Shown here: positions 19,979 to 29,755 of the stretch, in pieces
Layout: the number at the start of each line of letters is the position of its first letter
How positions within the stretch are numbered: position 1 is the stretch's first letter
IMG/VR virus record: IMGVR_UViG_3300025870_000023
Coordinates: 1 to 47,034 of that record
Strand: one strand, 5' to 3'
DNA: 47,034 nt
DNA from: a virus
Notes under the pieces: model-generated
Database searches by the model: none
What the model was told of the DNA's origin: nothing
The model's input: only the letters and a program-made list of their open reading frames with translations
Made by a program: the position numbers and the translations under genes

Positions 19979-22900
19979 TTATTCACTTAATGTACTACTT
20001 TGAATGTTAACATTTTCAGTATTTGTTGCTGTAACTACTTGTCCGGTAGCTTTTAATCTTGTTGCTGTAATAGCATCGATAATTTCAATGTCGTTTACTG
20101 TTGCTGCGCTAACAAATATTTCATTGCTTTCCGCTTTAATTTCATAAAGACTACCAAAACTTTGATTTTCTTGAACCGGCACTAATACGATGCTGGCAAT
20201 ATCTGGACTTAATTTAGAAACAATATAAGTAGAAAGTTCACTAAAATAAAACGTTTCTCCAAAGTCCCAATTTTCTAAACTAAAAAATGTGTTAATAGCA
20301 GTAATAACTCTAGCTTTTACATCATTGTCATTTAATACTTGTTCGTTATTTTTAACAATCTTAATTTTTGCTTGTAAATCAACAGCAGCTTTGTTACCAA
20401 ATAATGCTTTGTATTTTACCGGATGATATATTACTTCATCGCTTATGCTTTTACGTTTGTTGATTTCTTGTCCATATTGTATAAACAATTCATCACTACT
20501 CGGCGGCAGAGGTTTATCAACAATTTCATTGGTTAACCATTTTCTATATTCTGTGTCATAAGATCTAGTTAATAAAAAAGTATCAATCATGTTAGATACA
20601 CTTGGATCAAGTCTACGATTTTCGTTTGCAGCATGATAATATCTAAATTTTATATTATCTCTACCAATAAATGCACGATATTCATCTGTAATAACTAATC
20701 TATTACCAGTAAGTTTTTTAAATAAATCTACTGCTCTAAAATAAAATACTGTACCTTCGGTGTACTGGCTTAATGCGCCAATGTTTTGTTCTACTTCAAA
20801 AGTATCTACAATACCTTCTACTGAATTATCAACAGCATAAAACGCCTCTGCATCACCTTCTAACATTTTTTTCTCATATACATAAGTGTTGTTATCAACT
20901 GCTACAAATTGAGTAAAAATATCAGGGTCATCAACTATTCCATCATCGTCGGTATCATAAAAGTCTATTTCAACTTTTGTGCTATCAACATAATTGTCTA
21001 TGTTTATATAATCACTAACAATTTGCCAATCAATATCTGTTGTAAAATAATCTAAAGATAATGGCTTATTATTAATATTCAAAAGTTGTATTTTATCTTT
21101 AACTATTTTCTGCGTTCTACTATCGTAAATTTTATCTACTTTATCAAAGTAAAATCTTATTTCATCTAAACTACTGAAAACATAACGCAATCCTCTGTAT
21201 GTTACAGTATAATAAACACCATTGGTTTCAAATAATATCAACCAGCTGCCGTCTAAGTTTCTACCACTTATGTCTCCAGTACTACTTAAACTGAATTCTC
21301 TACTTGATGTTAAATCTTTGTCTAAAATTACATCCCATTGACTTTTGTTAAAATCATAACGTAAACCAAAACGTTTAAATGCAAACATCTGTTCTACAAA
21401 CAGGTTTATAGTATCATCTGTAAACACTTTATTAAGTACAGGAATTATTTCAACAAGTTTACTATTTGTTGGAATATTATCATTTAAAATAACAGGTCCT
21501 AAATTAGTATTTGGATCGTTTACTGTTCCGTTTTCAAATACACTAATAACCTTTACCCATTTATAAAGTATTGCACCTTTAGTAGTTGGATTTCCTAGTA
21601 CAAGTTTATTGTTATTTGTACTATCAAAATAATATCCAGTTGGTGCTTCAAATTTTAAGTAAGAGCCTGGCTTGACATATGTTAACAATCCGCTTGTAAA
21701 ACTACCTAGTGTTGCTACGATTGTATCACTATCTATAAATCTACCACTACATCTGTTTAGATCAAACGTTTCTTTGTTCCATGCTAATTCAAAATTACTA
21801 ATAGTTTGATTGCGAGGATATTGATCTAAATAATAATTACGCATTTTGCTATCTTTAATTAAATCAATTATTGTGTTTCTTGCAAAAAATTCTATATCTG
21901 TTTGATTTACAAATTCAAAGTTAATTTTTTCTTGCATATATTCGCGGTAAATGATTCCATCATTGCCGTAAAGATTTGTGTTACTGTATTTTCCAGTACT
22001 ATCTCTTAAATCAAAATATCTACTTACGCCACTGCTAGTTCTGTTAACACTTTTAGTTTTAACAATTTCTTGGCTAACACTTAGCGGACCTACATTGTAG
22101 TCTTCGCCTGTAATAAGTCTATCTTGTGTGTAATAATTACTCGGTGCATTTTGTTTAATGCTTTCGTTTGTTTCACTTGTAGATGCATTAGTAACAGCAT
22201 TTTGTAATTCTAGTACAAGTGATATTTTTTCTGCTTTTCCTGCTTTGCTTATGTAAGGTACAACTACGTTAATACCTGTAAATTCTGCAGGAACAATACG
22301 CACAGAACTATTAGCACTTTGTCTATAATAAATTCTAAACTGACCTTTTGGAATGTTGCCAAAAATTCCATCACTGAATACTAAACTTACTGTATCATTT
22401 ACTTTTGTTAAAACTGTATAAATGTCTTTAACATTTTTTTCTAAACTGTTATATACAATGTTGTTGCCTTCAACTGCATCAACTTTATTCCATAAATCTG
22501 ATTCATTTCCGTCTGCATTAAGTTTGTATAACCAGACATCGTCATTGTTGATATTTGCAGTGTTTACATCTACCGTTTCGTGTGGTGCTGCTACTTCTAA
22601 ATTAAATTGATTATTAAGTAATTTACCCTGTCTAAAGTGTAAAAAATATCCACTGTTTGAACTACCTGGTCCTCGACCATTGTCTCTATATAAAAATGCT
22701 AAATTATTTCCAGGTAATGGTGCTTCTTCATATATTGAATCATTATCAAAGTTAGTGCTAACAACTTCAAACGATTCTTTTTTGTTATCTATTGCTTTTG
22801 AAAATTCATATACTGGCACAGTGTTACTTGTGCTGTTAAATCTATACAACTGTGTTGTAACTCCATTAACCGAACCTGCTTTTAAAGGTTTGCCAATACC

Positions 22901-23404
22901 ATTTTGCACTGGTAATGCAGCATTTAAAATTCTTGTATATTGCTCACGCCAGTTTGTGTTTGTAGTATCATTCCACAATATACTTTGATTTGCTAAATTA
23001 AGATTATTACTGTCAACAATAGATTCAGTAGTACTCAAACTTACAAGTTTGAGTAGTCCGTTTGCAGGTTTGTTTCTTTTTGGATTATAACTTAATAATC
23101 TAGCATGTCTTAACACACTTTCTCTACGCTCAGCAAGTTCTAAAAAGTTATCTCTGGCATTTAGATCAACACGATAACTGATGTTTTGACCTAAAAATGC
23201 AATCAAGTCAATAAGTGCAATATATTCACTGCTTTCAATATAATCGTTAAAATCTTCTGGATAGTTTTCACGAAGATAATTGATCATTGTTCTGCGAAGA
23301 TTGTCAAAATCATAACTCTTAAAGTCAGCATTGCGGAAGGTTTGATATATACGCTTCCAGTCTTCGGCTTTTAGCAGTTTGTTTTGTCTATCAGTTATAG
23401 CCAT
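19979..23404 (-). CDS. gp6: Baseplate wedge subunit gp6
   Basis: 1141 aa, much longer than T4 gp6 (660 aa). The N-terminus has the gp6 hallmark: a region around LRRTMINYLRENYPEDFNDY, then SSEYIALIDLIAFLGQNISYR, DLNARDNFLELAERRESVL and ARLLSYNPKRN. gp6 forms the ring that joins adjacent baseplate wedges and drives the star-shaped rearrangement on contraction. The extra length is mostly in the middle (about residues 150-900), suggesting inserted domains. A strong TTAAAGGAAT ribosome site and a late box at 23428-23436 precede it. It lies between gp25 and the giant gene, matching the conserved 25-6-7 style order of contractile systems. Confidence 0.92.
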   Translation of the reverse strand: MAITDRQNKLLKAEDWKRIYQTFRNADFKSYDFDNLRRTMINYLRENYPEDFNDYIESSEYIALIDLIAFLGQNISYRVDLNARDNFLELAERRESVLRHARLLSYNPKRNKPANGLLKLVSLSTTESIVDSNNLNLANQSILWNDTTNTNWREQYTRILNAALPVQNGIGKPLKAGSVNGVTTQLYRFNSTSNTVPVYEFSKAIDNKKESFEVVSTNFDNDSIYEEAPLPGNNLAFLYRDNGRGPGSSNSGYFLHFRQGKLLNNQFNLEVAAPHETVDVNTANINNDDVWLYKLNADGNESDLWNKVDAVEGNNIVYNSLEKNVKDIYTVLTKVNDTVSLVFSDGIFGNIPKGQFRIYYRQSANSSVRIVPAEFTGINVVVPYISKAGKAEKISLVLELQNAVTNASTSETNESIKQNAPSNYYTQDRLITGEDYNVGPLSVSQEIVKTKSVNRTSSGVSRYFDLRDSTGKYSNTNLYGNDGIIYREYMQEKINFEFVNQTDIEFFARNTIIDLIKDSKMRNYYLDQYPRNQTISNFELAWNKETFDLNRCSGRFIDSDTIVATLGSFTSGLLTYVKPGSYLKFEAPTGYYFDSTNNNKLVLGNPTTKGAILYKWVKVISVFENGTVNDPNTNLGPVILNDNIPTNSKLVEIIPVLNKVFTDDTINLFVEQMFAFKRFGLRYDFNKSQWDVILDKDLTSSREFSLSSTGDISGRNLDGSWLILFETNGVYYTVTYRGLRYVFSSLDEIRFYFDKVDKIYDSRTQKIVKDKIQLLNINNKPLSLDYFTTDIDWQIVSDYINIDNYVDSTKVEIDFYDTDDDGIVDDPDIFTQFVAVDNNTYVYEKKMLEGDAEAFYAVDNSVEGIVDTFEVEQNIGALSQYTEGTVFYFRAVDLFKKLTGNRLVITDEYRAFIGRDNIKFRYYHAANENRRLDPSVSNMIDTFLLTRSYDTEYRKWLTNEIVDKPLPPSSDELFIQYGQEINKRKSISDEVIYHPVKYKALFGNKAAVDLQAKIKIVKNNEQVLNDNDVKARVITAINTFFSLENWDFGETFYFSELSTYIVSKLSPDIASIVLVPVQENQSFGSLYEIKAESNEIFVSAATVNDIEIIDAITATRLKATGQVVTATNTENVNIQSSTLSE

Positions 23405-23427
23405 AGAGATATTCCTTTAATACAGTA

Positions 23428-23436
23428 ATATTTATC
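23428..23436 (-). promoter_or_regulatory. T4-type late promoter box
   Basis: Reads GATAAATAT on the minus strand, 24 bases before the gp6 ATG, in the 52-base gap after the gp25 gene. Same spacing as the boxes before other late genes here. Confidence 0.6.
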
Positions 23437-23456
23437 GCTTTGAATAAACTACGCAG

Positions 23457-23885
23457 TTAAATTAAACCAGCATTTTGGTCGAAGCGCATTTGTAATTTTT
23501 CGCTGATACTATAAGGCAAATATGTAAGTTGAACTTCAATTTGTAGACCGTGTTCATAGCTATCTATTGCAACTTTATCTACACTTACTCTTGGATCGTA
23601 ATTTACTATATCTGTAACATTTTTTTCTACTGCTAATTTTAAATCGTCGGTAAGAGGTTCAAATAATATATCCCAAATAATTGTACCAAAGGTAGGATTT
23701 TCTAATTTTTCGCCCTGTCTTATATGAAAATGATTTAGAATGTCTTGTTTAATTAATTCTAAATCATATAATTTAAATTTTTTAGGACGGCCAACAGTGC
23801 TAACACCTTTATAGGATTTACTTTTCACAGGTGATTGAACAGTGTTTATACCAACAGTAGTATTTTTGTATATCTTTTGTACCAT
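23457..23885 (-). CDS. gp25: Baseplate wedge subunit gp25 (GPW/gp25 family)
   Basis: 142 aa, close to the family's usual length. The core LYDLELIKQDILNHFHIRQGE, NPTFGTIIWDILFEPLTDD and the YDPRVSVDKV strand are diagnostic for the gp25/GPW lysozyme-like fold that initiates sheath assembly on the baseplate. The EPLTD element is the family's most conserved motif. A Lys-rich N-terminal ~35-residue extension precedes the domain. It is followed after 52 bases by gp6 and preceded by the glycine-rich gene. An AAGG ribosome site lies close to the ATG. Confidence 0.93.
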   Translation of the reverse strand: MVQKIYKNTTVGINTVQSPVKSKSYKGVSTVGRPKKFKLYDLELIKQDILNHFHIRQGEKLENPTFGTIIWDILFEPLTDDLKLAVEKNVTDIVNYDPRVSVDKVAIDSYEHGLQIEVQLTYLPYSISEKLQMRFDQNAGLI

Positions 23886-23921
23886 AACGTATTTACCTTA
23901 AAAAATTAACCTATAATATTG

Positions 23922-25421
23922 TTACCGAGGACCTGTAACAGGAGTTCCGTATCTATCTCTTACAACATTTTGAGATGTGTTATTTCCTATTGTGCCATTG
24001 GATCTTAAATTTCTATCAGCAGCATTGCTAAATCCGTTTGCTGCACTTGTTAAGTTAAGCAAATTTCCTGTATTTGTGATATTATTTGCTGTTGCTATAT
24101 TGACTAAATTTCTAGCTGATGTACCCATATCAATTGATAATTGTCCCATTGGCGAATCAAATTGCAAACCTGCTAATACAGCATTTCTATCATCAATACT
24201 TAAACTGATACTTCCGCCGCTTAACCTAGTTGCAAATGCACCAGCAACTATAGCTTTAACTTCAGGTGGCGAATTTAAAATTGCATCGCCTATATCACCT
24301 ACAAATGCACCTACTCCGTTTCCAAACGCAGACAAGGAAGGTCCGATGCCCGGAATGCTATTCAACGAATCACCTAATCCGCTTGCAAAATCTCCTACAA
24401 CGCCAGTTATTGAACTACCTATCTTGTCCATTGCATCGCCTAATCCATTGGCGCCAATTGCTTTAAATAAATCTCCCGAAAGGCTTGATAACAATGCTGC
24501 TCCGCCAATGCTGCCTAACAGTCCTGCTAACAATCCTCCTAAGCCTGCTGCGCCGCCGCCACCTTTTAAAAATGTATCAATAGCTATTTCAACTTTACTT
24601 TCAGTTGGATTAGTTACTTGAGTTGGATTTTCTTTTTGATATCTATCAATGGCTCCAGTACCGTTGCCGCCAACTGTGTGCGGGCCTCCGCCACCGAATC
24701 CAAAATAACTTCCACCAAGACTTAAATTAAATCCGCCGCTGCCTATACTAAAGTTTAATCCACCTACACTACCGCCTATTCCAAATCCACCTGGACCAAA
24801 GCCTGCTGTTATACCACCAGCACTAAAACTGCCACTTGTAATACCTTGTGGACCAAATTGGAAGTTTGCAGGTCCAGCACTAAATCCACCGCTTAATCCG
24901 CCTTCAGTTAAACTTAAACTTAGAGGTCCAGCGGTTATGTTACCGCCTGAAATGTTACCTGCGCCGTCAAAACCTAAACTTAATGGTCCAGCAGTTATAC
25001 CTTGTATCTTTCCGTCTTGAAATCCAATACCTGCATTACCTACACGAAACCCGCCAAGCTGACCGTCTTGTATTATTACACCAGCATTTCCGTTATCAAA
25101 GCCAAAACTTGTATTATCTTGTGTTACCCTAGCAAACAAACCGCCCGCGTTTATATTAACTCTTACATCATTGCCAATAGTGTTAGCAATAGAATTACTA
25201 GCTTGCCTGCTAAAACTTTGAGGACTACGATAGTCTGTATTTTGTCCTCCAACATTTATTCCTAGAGATTGCAACGCATTACTAACTGGATTTTGAGGTA
25301 ATCCAATCGGTGTAGTGCTTACAGCACCGTTGTTTACTCCATATACTTGCGGAGTACTTCTTACTGGATTTCCCCTGCTATCTCTAACAGGATTTCCGTT
25401 TCCATCTGTTACAATACTCAT
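23922..25421 (-). CDS. Glycine-rich baseplate-locus protein of unknown function
   Basis: 499 aa. It does not match a family I know. Residues 1-100 hold two similar RGNPVR-type motifs. Residues ~105-246 are a run of short Gly-rich repeats alternating with hydrophobics (GPLSLGF, GPANFQFG, GGITAGFGPGG) that should form a beta-roll or beta-helix. Residues ~280-330 are Gly/Ala/Leu-rich and hydrophobic (GLGGLLAGLLGSIGGAALL). The C-terminus is Asn-rich and ends in another VRDRYGTPV motif. It lies between gp5 and gp25, where contractile systems often place spike-tip or hub-lumen proteins, so it could cap or extend the spike. That is a positional inference. Confidence 0.6.
   Translation of the reverse strand: MSIVTDGNGNPVRDSRGNPVRSTPQVYGVNNGAVSTTPIGLPQNPVSNALQSLGINVGGQNTDYRSPQSFSRQASNSIANTIGNDVRVNINAGGLFARVTQDNTSFGFDNGNAGVIIQDGQLGGFRVGNAGIGFQDGKIQGITAGPLSLGFDGAGNISGGNITAGPLSLSLTEGGLSGGFSAGPANFQFGPQGITSGSFSAGGITAGFGPGGFGIGGSVGGLNFSIGSGGFNLSLGGSYFGFGGGGPHTVGGNGTGAIDRYQKENPTQVTNPTESKVEIAIDTFLKGGGGAAGLGGLLAGLLGSIGGAALLSSLSGDLFKAIGANGLGDAMDKIGSSITGVVGDFASGLGDSLNSIPGIGPSLSAFGNGVGAFVGDIGDAILNSPPEVKAIVAGAFATRLSGGSISLSIDDRNAVLAGLQFDSPMGQLSIDMGTSARNLVNIATANNITNTGNLLNLTSAANGFSNAADRNLRSNGTIGNNTSQNVVRDRYGTPVTGPR
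24684..25109 (-). repeat. Glycine-rich beta-repeat region inside the 499-aa protein
   Basis: Encodes about residues 105-246. Units of roughly 12-20 residues recur: GFQDGKIQGITAGPLSLGF, NITAGPLSLSLTEGG, GGFSAGPANFQFGPQG, SFSAGGITAGFGPGG and so on. The DNA is degenerate rather than exactly tandem, indicating an old protein repeat rather than recent slippage. Confidence 0.65.
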
Positions 25422-25433
25422 GTTGCCCCCTTT

Positions 25434-27329
25434 TTATCGATCACGTTGTGGTATCTCAGGATATTTTATGCCCTCGCCGCTATCCCATACATCACTAATT
25501 AATGATCTGTCTTTTGCTAGTCTTGATTCGTCTTCAACTGGAATATGAATATCTTGACTATCTGGCTTTGCTTCTGTTTTATCAGGAGTAACTGCTGCCG
25601 GATCCCAATTTTCATGCCCACTCCACGGTTCGTGCTGTGGTACTCTTGCAGGAAATAATGCTGCTAACGCAACTTCTTCGATTATTTTCGATTCTTCCGA
25701 AACAGTTGCTTCGGTTGCTTCAGTAGCTGCTGTTGCTTTGGCTGCTGTAGGTCCGTTCATGTGAATCGGGTTAGCAGTTTCGTAATGACCTTTACTGTTT
25801 ATATTGCTATTACCACTACTGGTTATGTTTGTATTGCCTGTTGTAAGTGTTTCAAAGTTGCCGCCACTGGTGATTTTTGTAGTTTCTCCTACAAGTATTT
25901 CCATATTAGTACCAACTTTTAATTTCATACTACCGCTTCCAGCAATACCTTCAATGCCTTCTAGTGCATTTATAAACAAAGATTTATCTGCTGTGATATG
26001 TGTGTTTTCAAATGAATGACTAAACAGATTCTTTTCAGTTAAAACGTGCATATCTTGAAGCGCAGTAACATATGTTTGCAAATAACTGTTGAATAAGTTT
26101 CTTTCTCCTGCTGTAACATAATTGTCTTGTACAGCGTACAGTTCAATATTTTTTGCAGCACTAGTTTTGTATGTTTCGCCTACACGATTTTCTATATTCT
26201 TACCAACAGTATGATATTGATTTTCTACAGCATTAGTGTTTATATTTCTACCTGCTTCTAGATTAATATCTCTATCTGCAACAAAATTTATATCCTGTTC
26301 ACTGTGAACACTAATACTATCTTGTGCATATATGTCAATCTTGCCATTGCTAGTAAGTTCAATCCAACTAGTTCCTCTACCGTTACCAATATAAATTAAA
26401 TCTTCACTATTATGCAGCAAAATTTGATGACCTGTACGTGTTCTAAAACGTATCATTTCGTTATGAGGAATTGCTTTGTCACCACCAGATGATGTTTCTT
26501 GATCTATATACTCATAAGGAGTATCTTGAGCAGATCCTTTACGCAGTCTTTTATCATCACCGTCATCAATAACAAAACTTTGTCCACCTAATCTACTTTT
26601 TGGTACAATAGCTTTGTTATTCTTAGTTCCTCGTTGTGCTCTTGGTCCTGCTTTATCACTTGGTCCAGGACTACTGATACCATATACACTACTAGGTATT
26701 TCTCTTCTTGCACTAGTGCTTGTTATTCCTCTAATGTCGTCTTCGGCTAATCCACTTTCTTTTAATTTTTCAATAAATTTTAAATTTAATGCTTTTTTAT
26801 TTTTTGTAGGATCTTTTTGCTTGTCGCCATCAGTCCTTTTATTATATTCTGCGGTTGGTAATTTTTTACCTTTAACACCTTCGGGCGGTTTTCCTTTATA
26901 AAATTCAGTAGCTGGTTGACCACCAGGTACCATAAAATTCATAAATCTGTCTTGAACACATGCAAACCAATATCCTCTATTAATATCACCATCTACAAAT
27001 CCGCATAACACTCTTGTTCCTACATCCGGCGGCACTGCCCAAAATCCATAGCTTTGCTGTGTATCAGAATATGCATCACCAGGCGTTAAATGTTCTGCAG
27101 GAGTAGTGCCATAAAACACTGGTGCATAATCTACATCAACAGTTTCGCCTTCATCCTCTAATTCGTTTCCTGATGTATCAAAATTAATTAATGTTACTTT
27201 TAGTGCGCCCATGTAATGAGGATCCATATGACTAACAATACGTCCTATTTTAAAGCCATATTTTTTTGCAGCTTCTGAATCCTCCTGAGTTCTAGTCACT
27301 TGATTATTTTTTGTATTATCTTGTGTCAT
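25434..27329 (-). CDS. gp5: Baseplate central spike/hub protein gp5
   Basis: 631 aa. Residues ~20-140 form an OB-fold-like domain (FKIGRIVSHMDPHYMGALKV, then FWAVPPDVGTRVLCGFVDGD), as in T4 gp5. The C-terminal half (~330-530) is a run of 8-residue-type repeats (IDIYAQDSISVHSEQDINFV, DINLEAGRNINT) typical of the triple-stranded beta-helix of gp5/VgrG needles. Between them is a Lys/Pro-rich linker, with no recognisable T4-lysozyme domain (no E-x8-D-x5-T pattern), so this spike probably pierces without its own muramidase. The tail end is Ala/Glu/Pro rich. It lies directly after the gp27-like gene, its expected hub partner. Confidence 0.85.
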   Translation of the reverse strand: MTQDNTKNNQVTRTQEDSEAAKKYGFKIGRIVSHMDPHYMGALKVTLINFDTSGNELEDEGETVDVDYAPVFYGTTPAEHLTPGDAYSDTQQSYGFWAVPPDVGTRVLCGFVDGDINRGYWFACVQDRFMNFMVPGGQPATEFYKGKPPEGVKGKKLPTAEYNKRTDGDKQKDPTKNKKALNLKFIEKLKESGLAEDDIRGITSTSARREIPSSVYGISSPGPSDKAGPRAQRGTKNNKAIVPKSRLGGQSFVIDDGDDKRLRKGSAQDTPYEYIDQETSSGGDKAIPHNEMIRFRTRTGHQILLHNSEDLIYIGNGRGTSWIELTSNGKIDIYAQDSISVHSEQDINFVADRDINLEAGRNINTNAVENQYHTVGKNIENRVGETYKTSAAKNIELYAVQDNYVTAGERNLFNSYLQTYVTALQDMHVLTEKNLFSHSFENTHITADKSLFINALEGIEGIAGSGSMKLKVGTNMEILVGETTKITSGGNFETLTTGNTNITSSGNSNINSKGHYETANPIHMNGPTAAKATAATEATEATVSEESKIIEEVALAALFPARVPQHEPWSGHENWDPAAVTPDKTEAKPDSQDIHIPVEDESRLAKDRSLISDVWDSGEGIKYPEIPQRDR

Positions 27330-27338
27330 TACGTTTCC

Positions 27339-29453
27339 TTAAAACGGGCTGTACGGCCCAGACTGACCTGATTGTAGTATTGGTTGAGAATCTTCACTCG
27401 GTACTTCGTCTTGATTTCGAAGCCTTAATAAATTTAATCTCTGTGTAAATTTACCGCTATTAATTGTATTTGTAATAGTCAATACTCTATATAATCCACT
27501 AAATGCGTTTACTGCTATACTTTGATCTTCTGGAAAATACATTGTATTATTTTCATTATAATCTATAGGTGTTCTAAAATTAACAATTACACTAGTTTCA
27601 CTTCTTTGATAATCTAAGCTACCATCGCTATTGAGAAACAGAGCTGCTTCAGTACTATTATAATTTCCCATGCCGCTATCTGCCATAAAATACGGATCAC
27701 CAAATATATCTATATCTAACTCTAATAAATCTACATCACTATTAATAATTAAATTATGAAATTGCTGTGCAGCAGAAATTTTACTGTTACTAATGCCATT
27801 GCCGCCGGCAGAACTAGTATTAGAAGTTAACACATTTCCAGTTTTTGCTAAACCTCCTGGATTTTGTGCATTGGAACTGCCTCCTATTTGCACATATTCA
27901 ACTGCGCCTTGCCTTGTATTATCCTGTGTATTGCCAGTTGCATGATCTCCAGTAATATTGCCAAGATCTGTTTTTAAACCAACAAAAAACGCTGCATTAA
28001 GTCTTATATCAAAATTTATAATATCGCTATTAGCACCAGTGTAGATGTAATTGTATTCTTTTGCTACAGCATTAGCCATAGGACTGTATCCAGGGCCTCC
28101 TGTAGTAGGCATTTGTATGGTACTCATATGAACTTTATAAGGAACTACTTCATATATGTAAGTTCTTGCTAATCTTCCGCTGTGTCTTTGCTGAGTTTTA
28201 TTTGAATCTAGTAATACTTTACTTTGTACTCTAAACCAATCTACATAACCATTAGAGTCAGGAGAAACTTCAGTTAAACCTTGCCCCCATTTACTGCTTA
28301 ATATAACATCTTCTATAATTTTTGTAACTTTTGTATTTTGTCCATAGTTGTAAACACGTAATTCGTCATTAAGTGTAATATTACTCCTATCAAATACATC
28401 ATTTTTATATTTTGATCCTTCGGTAGGCATCGGACTTTTACCTGCTTCTGAAAATCCATCGATAATTTTAGCTGCACCAAAGTCATTGAGTCCTATTGAC
28501 TCTGCTACACCAAACTGCGTACCTTGTGTTGCAACAAAGTTATCAACATAATTTTTTATACTAGGATCGATTGTATTTTGCCCTACTCCGCTATCCAGTA
28601 TACCTGTTTGAAAACCTGATATTACTGCGCCAGGCACTCCTGGGTTGTCTACATCAATAAATTGCGCTGCTCCTATTTGAGTAGCTTGTAATGTTCCTAA
28701 ATTATTAGTAGACGAAACACTTGTTGGAAATATAATTGCAATACTATCAGCTTCTACTTCTTTACCTTCAGCAGTTTGACGTTGTAAGTTTGCATTTAGT
28801 ACTGTAGATAAACTAAAAGGCCCATCTTGTAAGACTTCTGCTACTGTTCTTCCGGTAATTTGTATATCGCTATTTGTTCTTTCAATTTGATCAAAAAATG
28901 CAGTTTCGTTCCAAGGAATAGCTTCTATATTATATGTACTACCGCTTGAGTTTACATTAAATTGCAAATCTGTTAGTTGGATAGGATAGTGTCTTGTTAG
29001 GTTGTCAGTAACTACCACAGGATTTCCGTTGTCATCATATCCTATAAATTCAATTGTTAACAAATAAGGAGTATCTAAATAATTTACGTATTCATTTCCA
29101 TAGGCTTCTTTAGCTGCAATTGCCAAAGTTTGTAAGAAAAGTCCCATACTATATGGTTCTACTACTTCAAAATTTACTGAAGTAGCGTTTGAACTTCTTG
29201 TTGTACTATTATTAGTAACTAAACTTTCAATGTTTACATTATCAATAAAATATTCTAATTTGATACCTAATCTATCTTCATAATAGGTTGTTGTTTTGTT
29301 TGTGGCTCCGCCGCCTGAACGTAATAATACATTGCTAGGCTCTCTTATTTTATAAGTCGAGTTAGGTGAATTTACTTCGTTTGCAGTTAAAACTGATAAC
29401 GTAAAAATTGTGTTAAATGTACTAAATGCATGAAGCGGATTAATTAAAGCCAT
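27339..29453 (-). CDS. Baseplate hub protein, gp27-like
   Basis: 704 aa. It is assigned as the hub partner of gp5 mainly by position, immediately upstream in the same operon, as gp27-type genes often are. Visible features are an N-terminal beta-rich region (LGIKLEYFIDNVNIESLV, FEVVEPYSMGLFLQTL), a central part with NTKVTKIIEDVILSSKWGQ and YVDWFRVQSKVLL, and a C-terminal DLLELDIDIFGDPYFM segment followed by FSGLYRVLTITNTINSGKFTQ. The last resembles the interface domain of hub proteins that carries the vector from sheath to spike. It is longer than T4 gp27 (391 aa). The ATG overlaps the gp53 stop by one base (TAATG). Confidence 0.6.
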   Translation of the reverse strand: MALINPLHAFSTFNTIFTLSVLTANEVNSPNSTYKIREPSNVLLRSGGGATNKTTTYYEDRLGIKLEYFIDNVNIESLVTNNSTTRSSNATSVNFEVVEPYSMGLFLQTLAIAAKEAYGNEYVNYLDTPYLLTIEFIGYDDNGNPVVVTDNLTRHYPIQLTDLQFNVNSSGSTYNIEAIPWNETAFFDQIERTNSDIQITGRTVAEVLQDGPFSLSTVLNANLQRQTAEGKEVEADSIAIIFPTSVSSTNNLGTLQATQIGAAQFIDVDNPGVPGAVISGFQTGILDSGVGQNTIDPSIKNYVDNFVATQGTQFGVAESIGLNDFGAAKIIDGFSEAGKSPMPTEGSKYKNDVFDRSNITLNDELRVYNYGQNTKVTKIIEDVILSSKWGQGLTEVSPDSNGYVDWFRVQSKVLLDSNKTQQRHSGRLARTYIYEVVPYKVHMSTIQMPTTGGPGYSPMANAVAKEYNYIYTGANSDIINFDIRLNAAFFVGLKTDLGNITGDHATGNTQDNTRQGAVEYVQIGGSSNAQNPGGLAKTGNVLTSNTSSAGGNGISNSKISAAQQFHNLIINSDVDLLELDIDIFGDPYFMADSGMGNYNSTEAALFLNSDGSLDYQRSETSVIVNFRTPIDYNENNTMYFPEDQSIAVNAFSGLYRVLTITNTINSGKFTQRLNLLRLRNQDEVPSEDSQPILQSGQSGPYSPF

Positions 29454-29755
29454 TAGATTCCTAATACCCTTTTAATGTTTGAACTCTTAGGAAGATAGAT
29501 TTGTGTGCCTGCTTTAAAATCGTTAACTGGATCTTCAATTGTATCCATATTACGTTGAGTAAATACCCACCATAACTTACTCGTTCCGTAAATATCGTAA
29601 GCTAACAAATCTGGTCTGTTTTCATATTGTGCTTCAATTGTGTAAACAATATCATCATCTTGTGCAGGAACCGGTCTTATAGAAAAATATCCTAAAGACC
29701 CGTCTTGTGCATATGGAGTTGTTTTATAAGGACTGGAACTACTATAATCTGGCAT
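29453..29755 (-). CDS. gp53: Baseplate wedge subunit gp53
   Basis: 100 aa, shorter than T4 gp53 (196 aa). The C-terminal two thirds carry a LysM-like core: IVYTIEAQYENRPDLLAYDI, YGTSKLWWVFTQRN, then FKAGTQIYLP. This NRPDLLA...LWW...AGTxIxLP pattern is characteristic of gp53 and related baseplate LysM proteins, which clamp gp6 and gp25 in the wedge. TAATG overlaps link it to the genes on both sides, so it is translated as part of the hub/wedge cassette. Confidence 0.88.
   Translation of the reverse strand: MPDYSSSSPYKTTPYAQDGSLGYFSIRPVPAQDDDIVYTIEAQYENRPDLLAYDIYGTSKLWWVFTQRNMDTIEDPVNDFKAGTQIYLPKSSNIKRVLGI

Noticed and set aside
23889-23897. GGTAAATAC on the minus strand just before gp25, resembling a late promoter
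   Set aside because: It is only 3 bases from the ATG, so transcription would start within the gene; it is the AAGG ribosome site plus an A/T spacer. The same applies to GGTAAATAG before 41738.
23977-24621. 214-codon plus-strand frame opposite the glycine-rich gene
   Set aside because: Pro/Ala-rich mirror of Gly-rich codons; no start signals.
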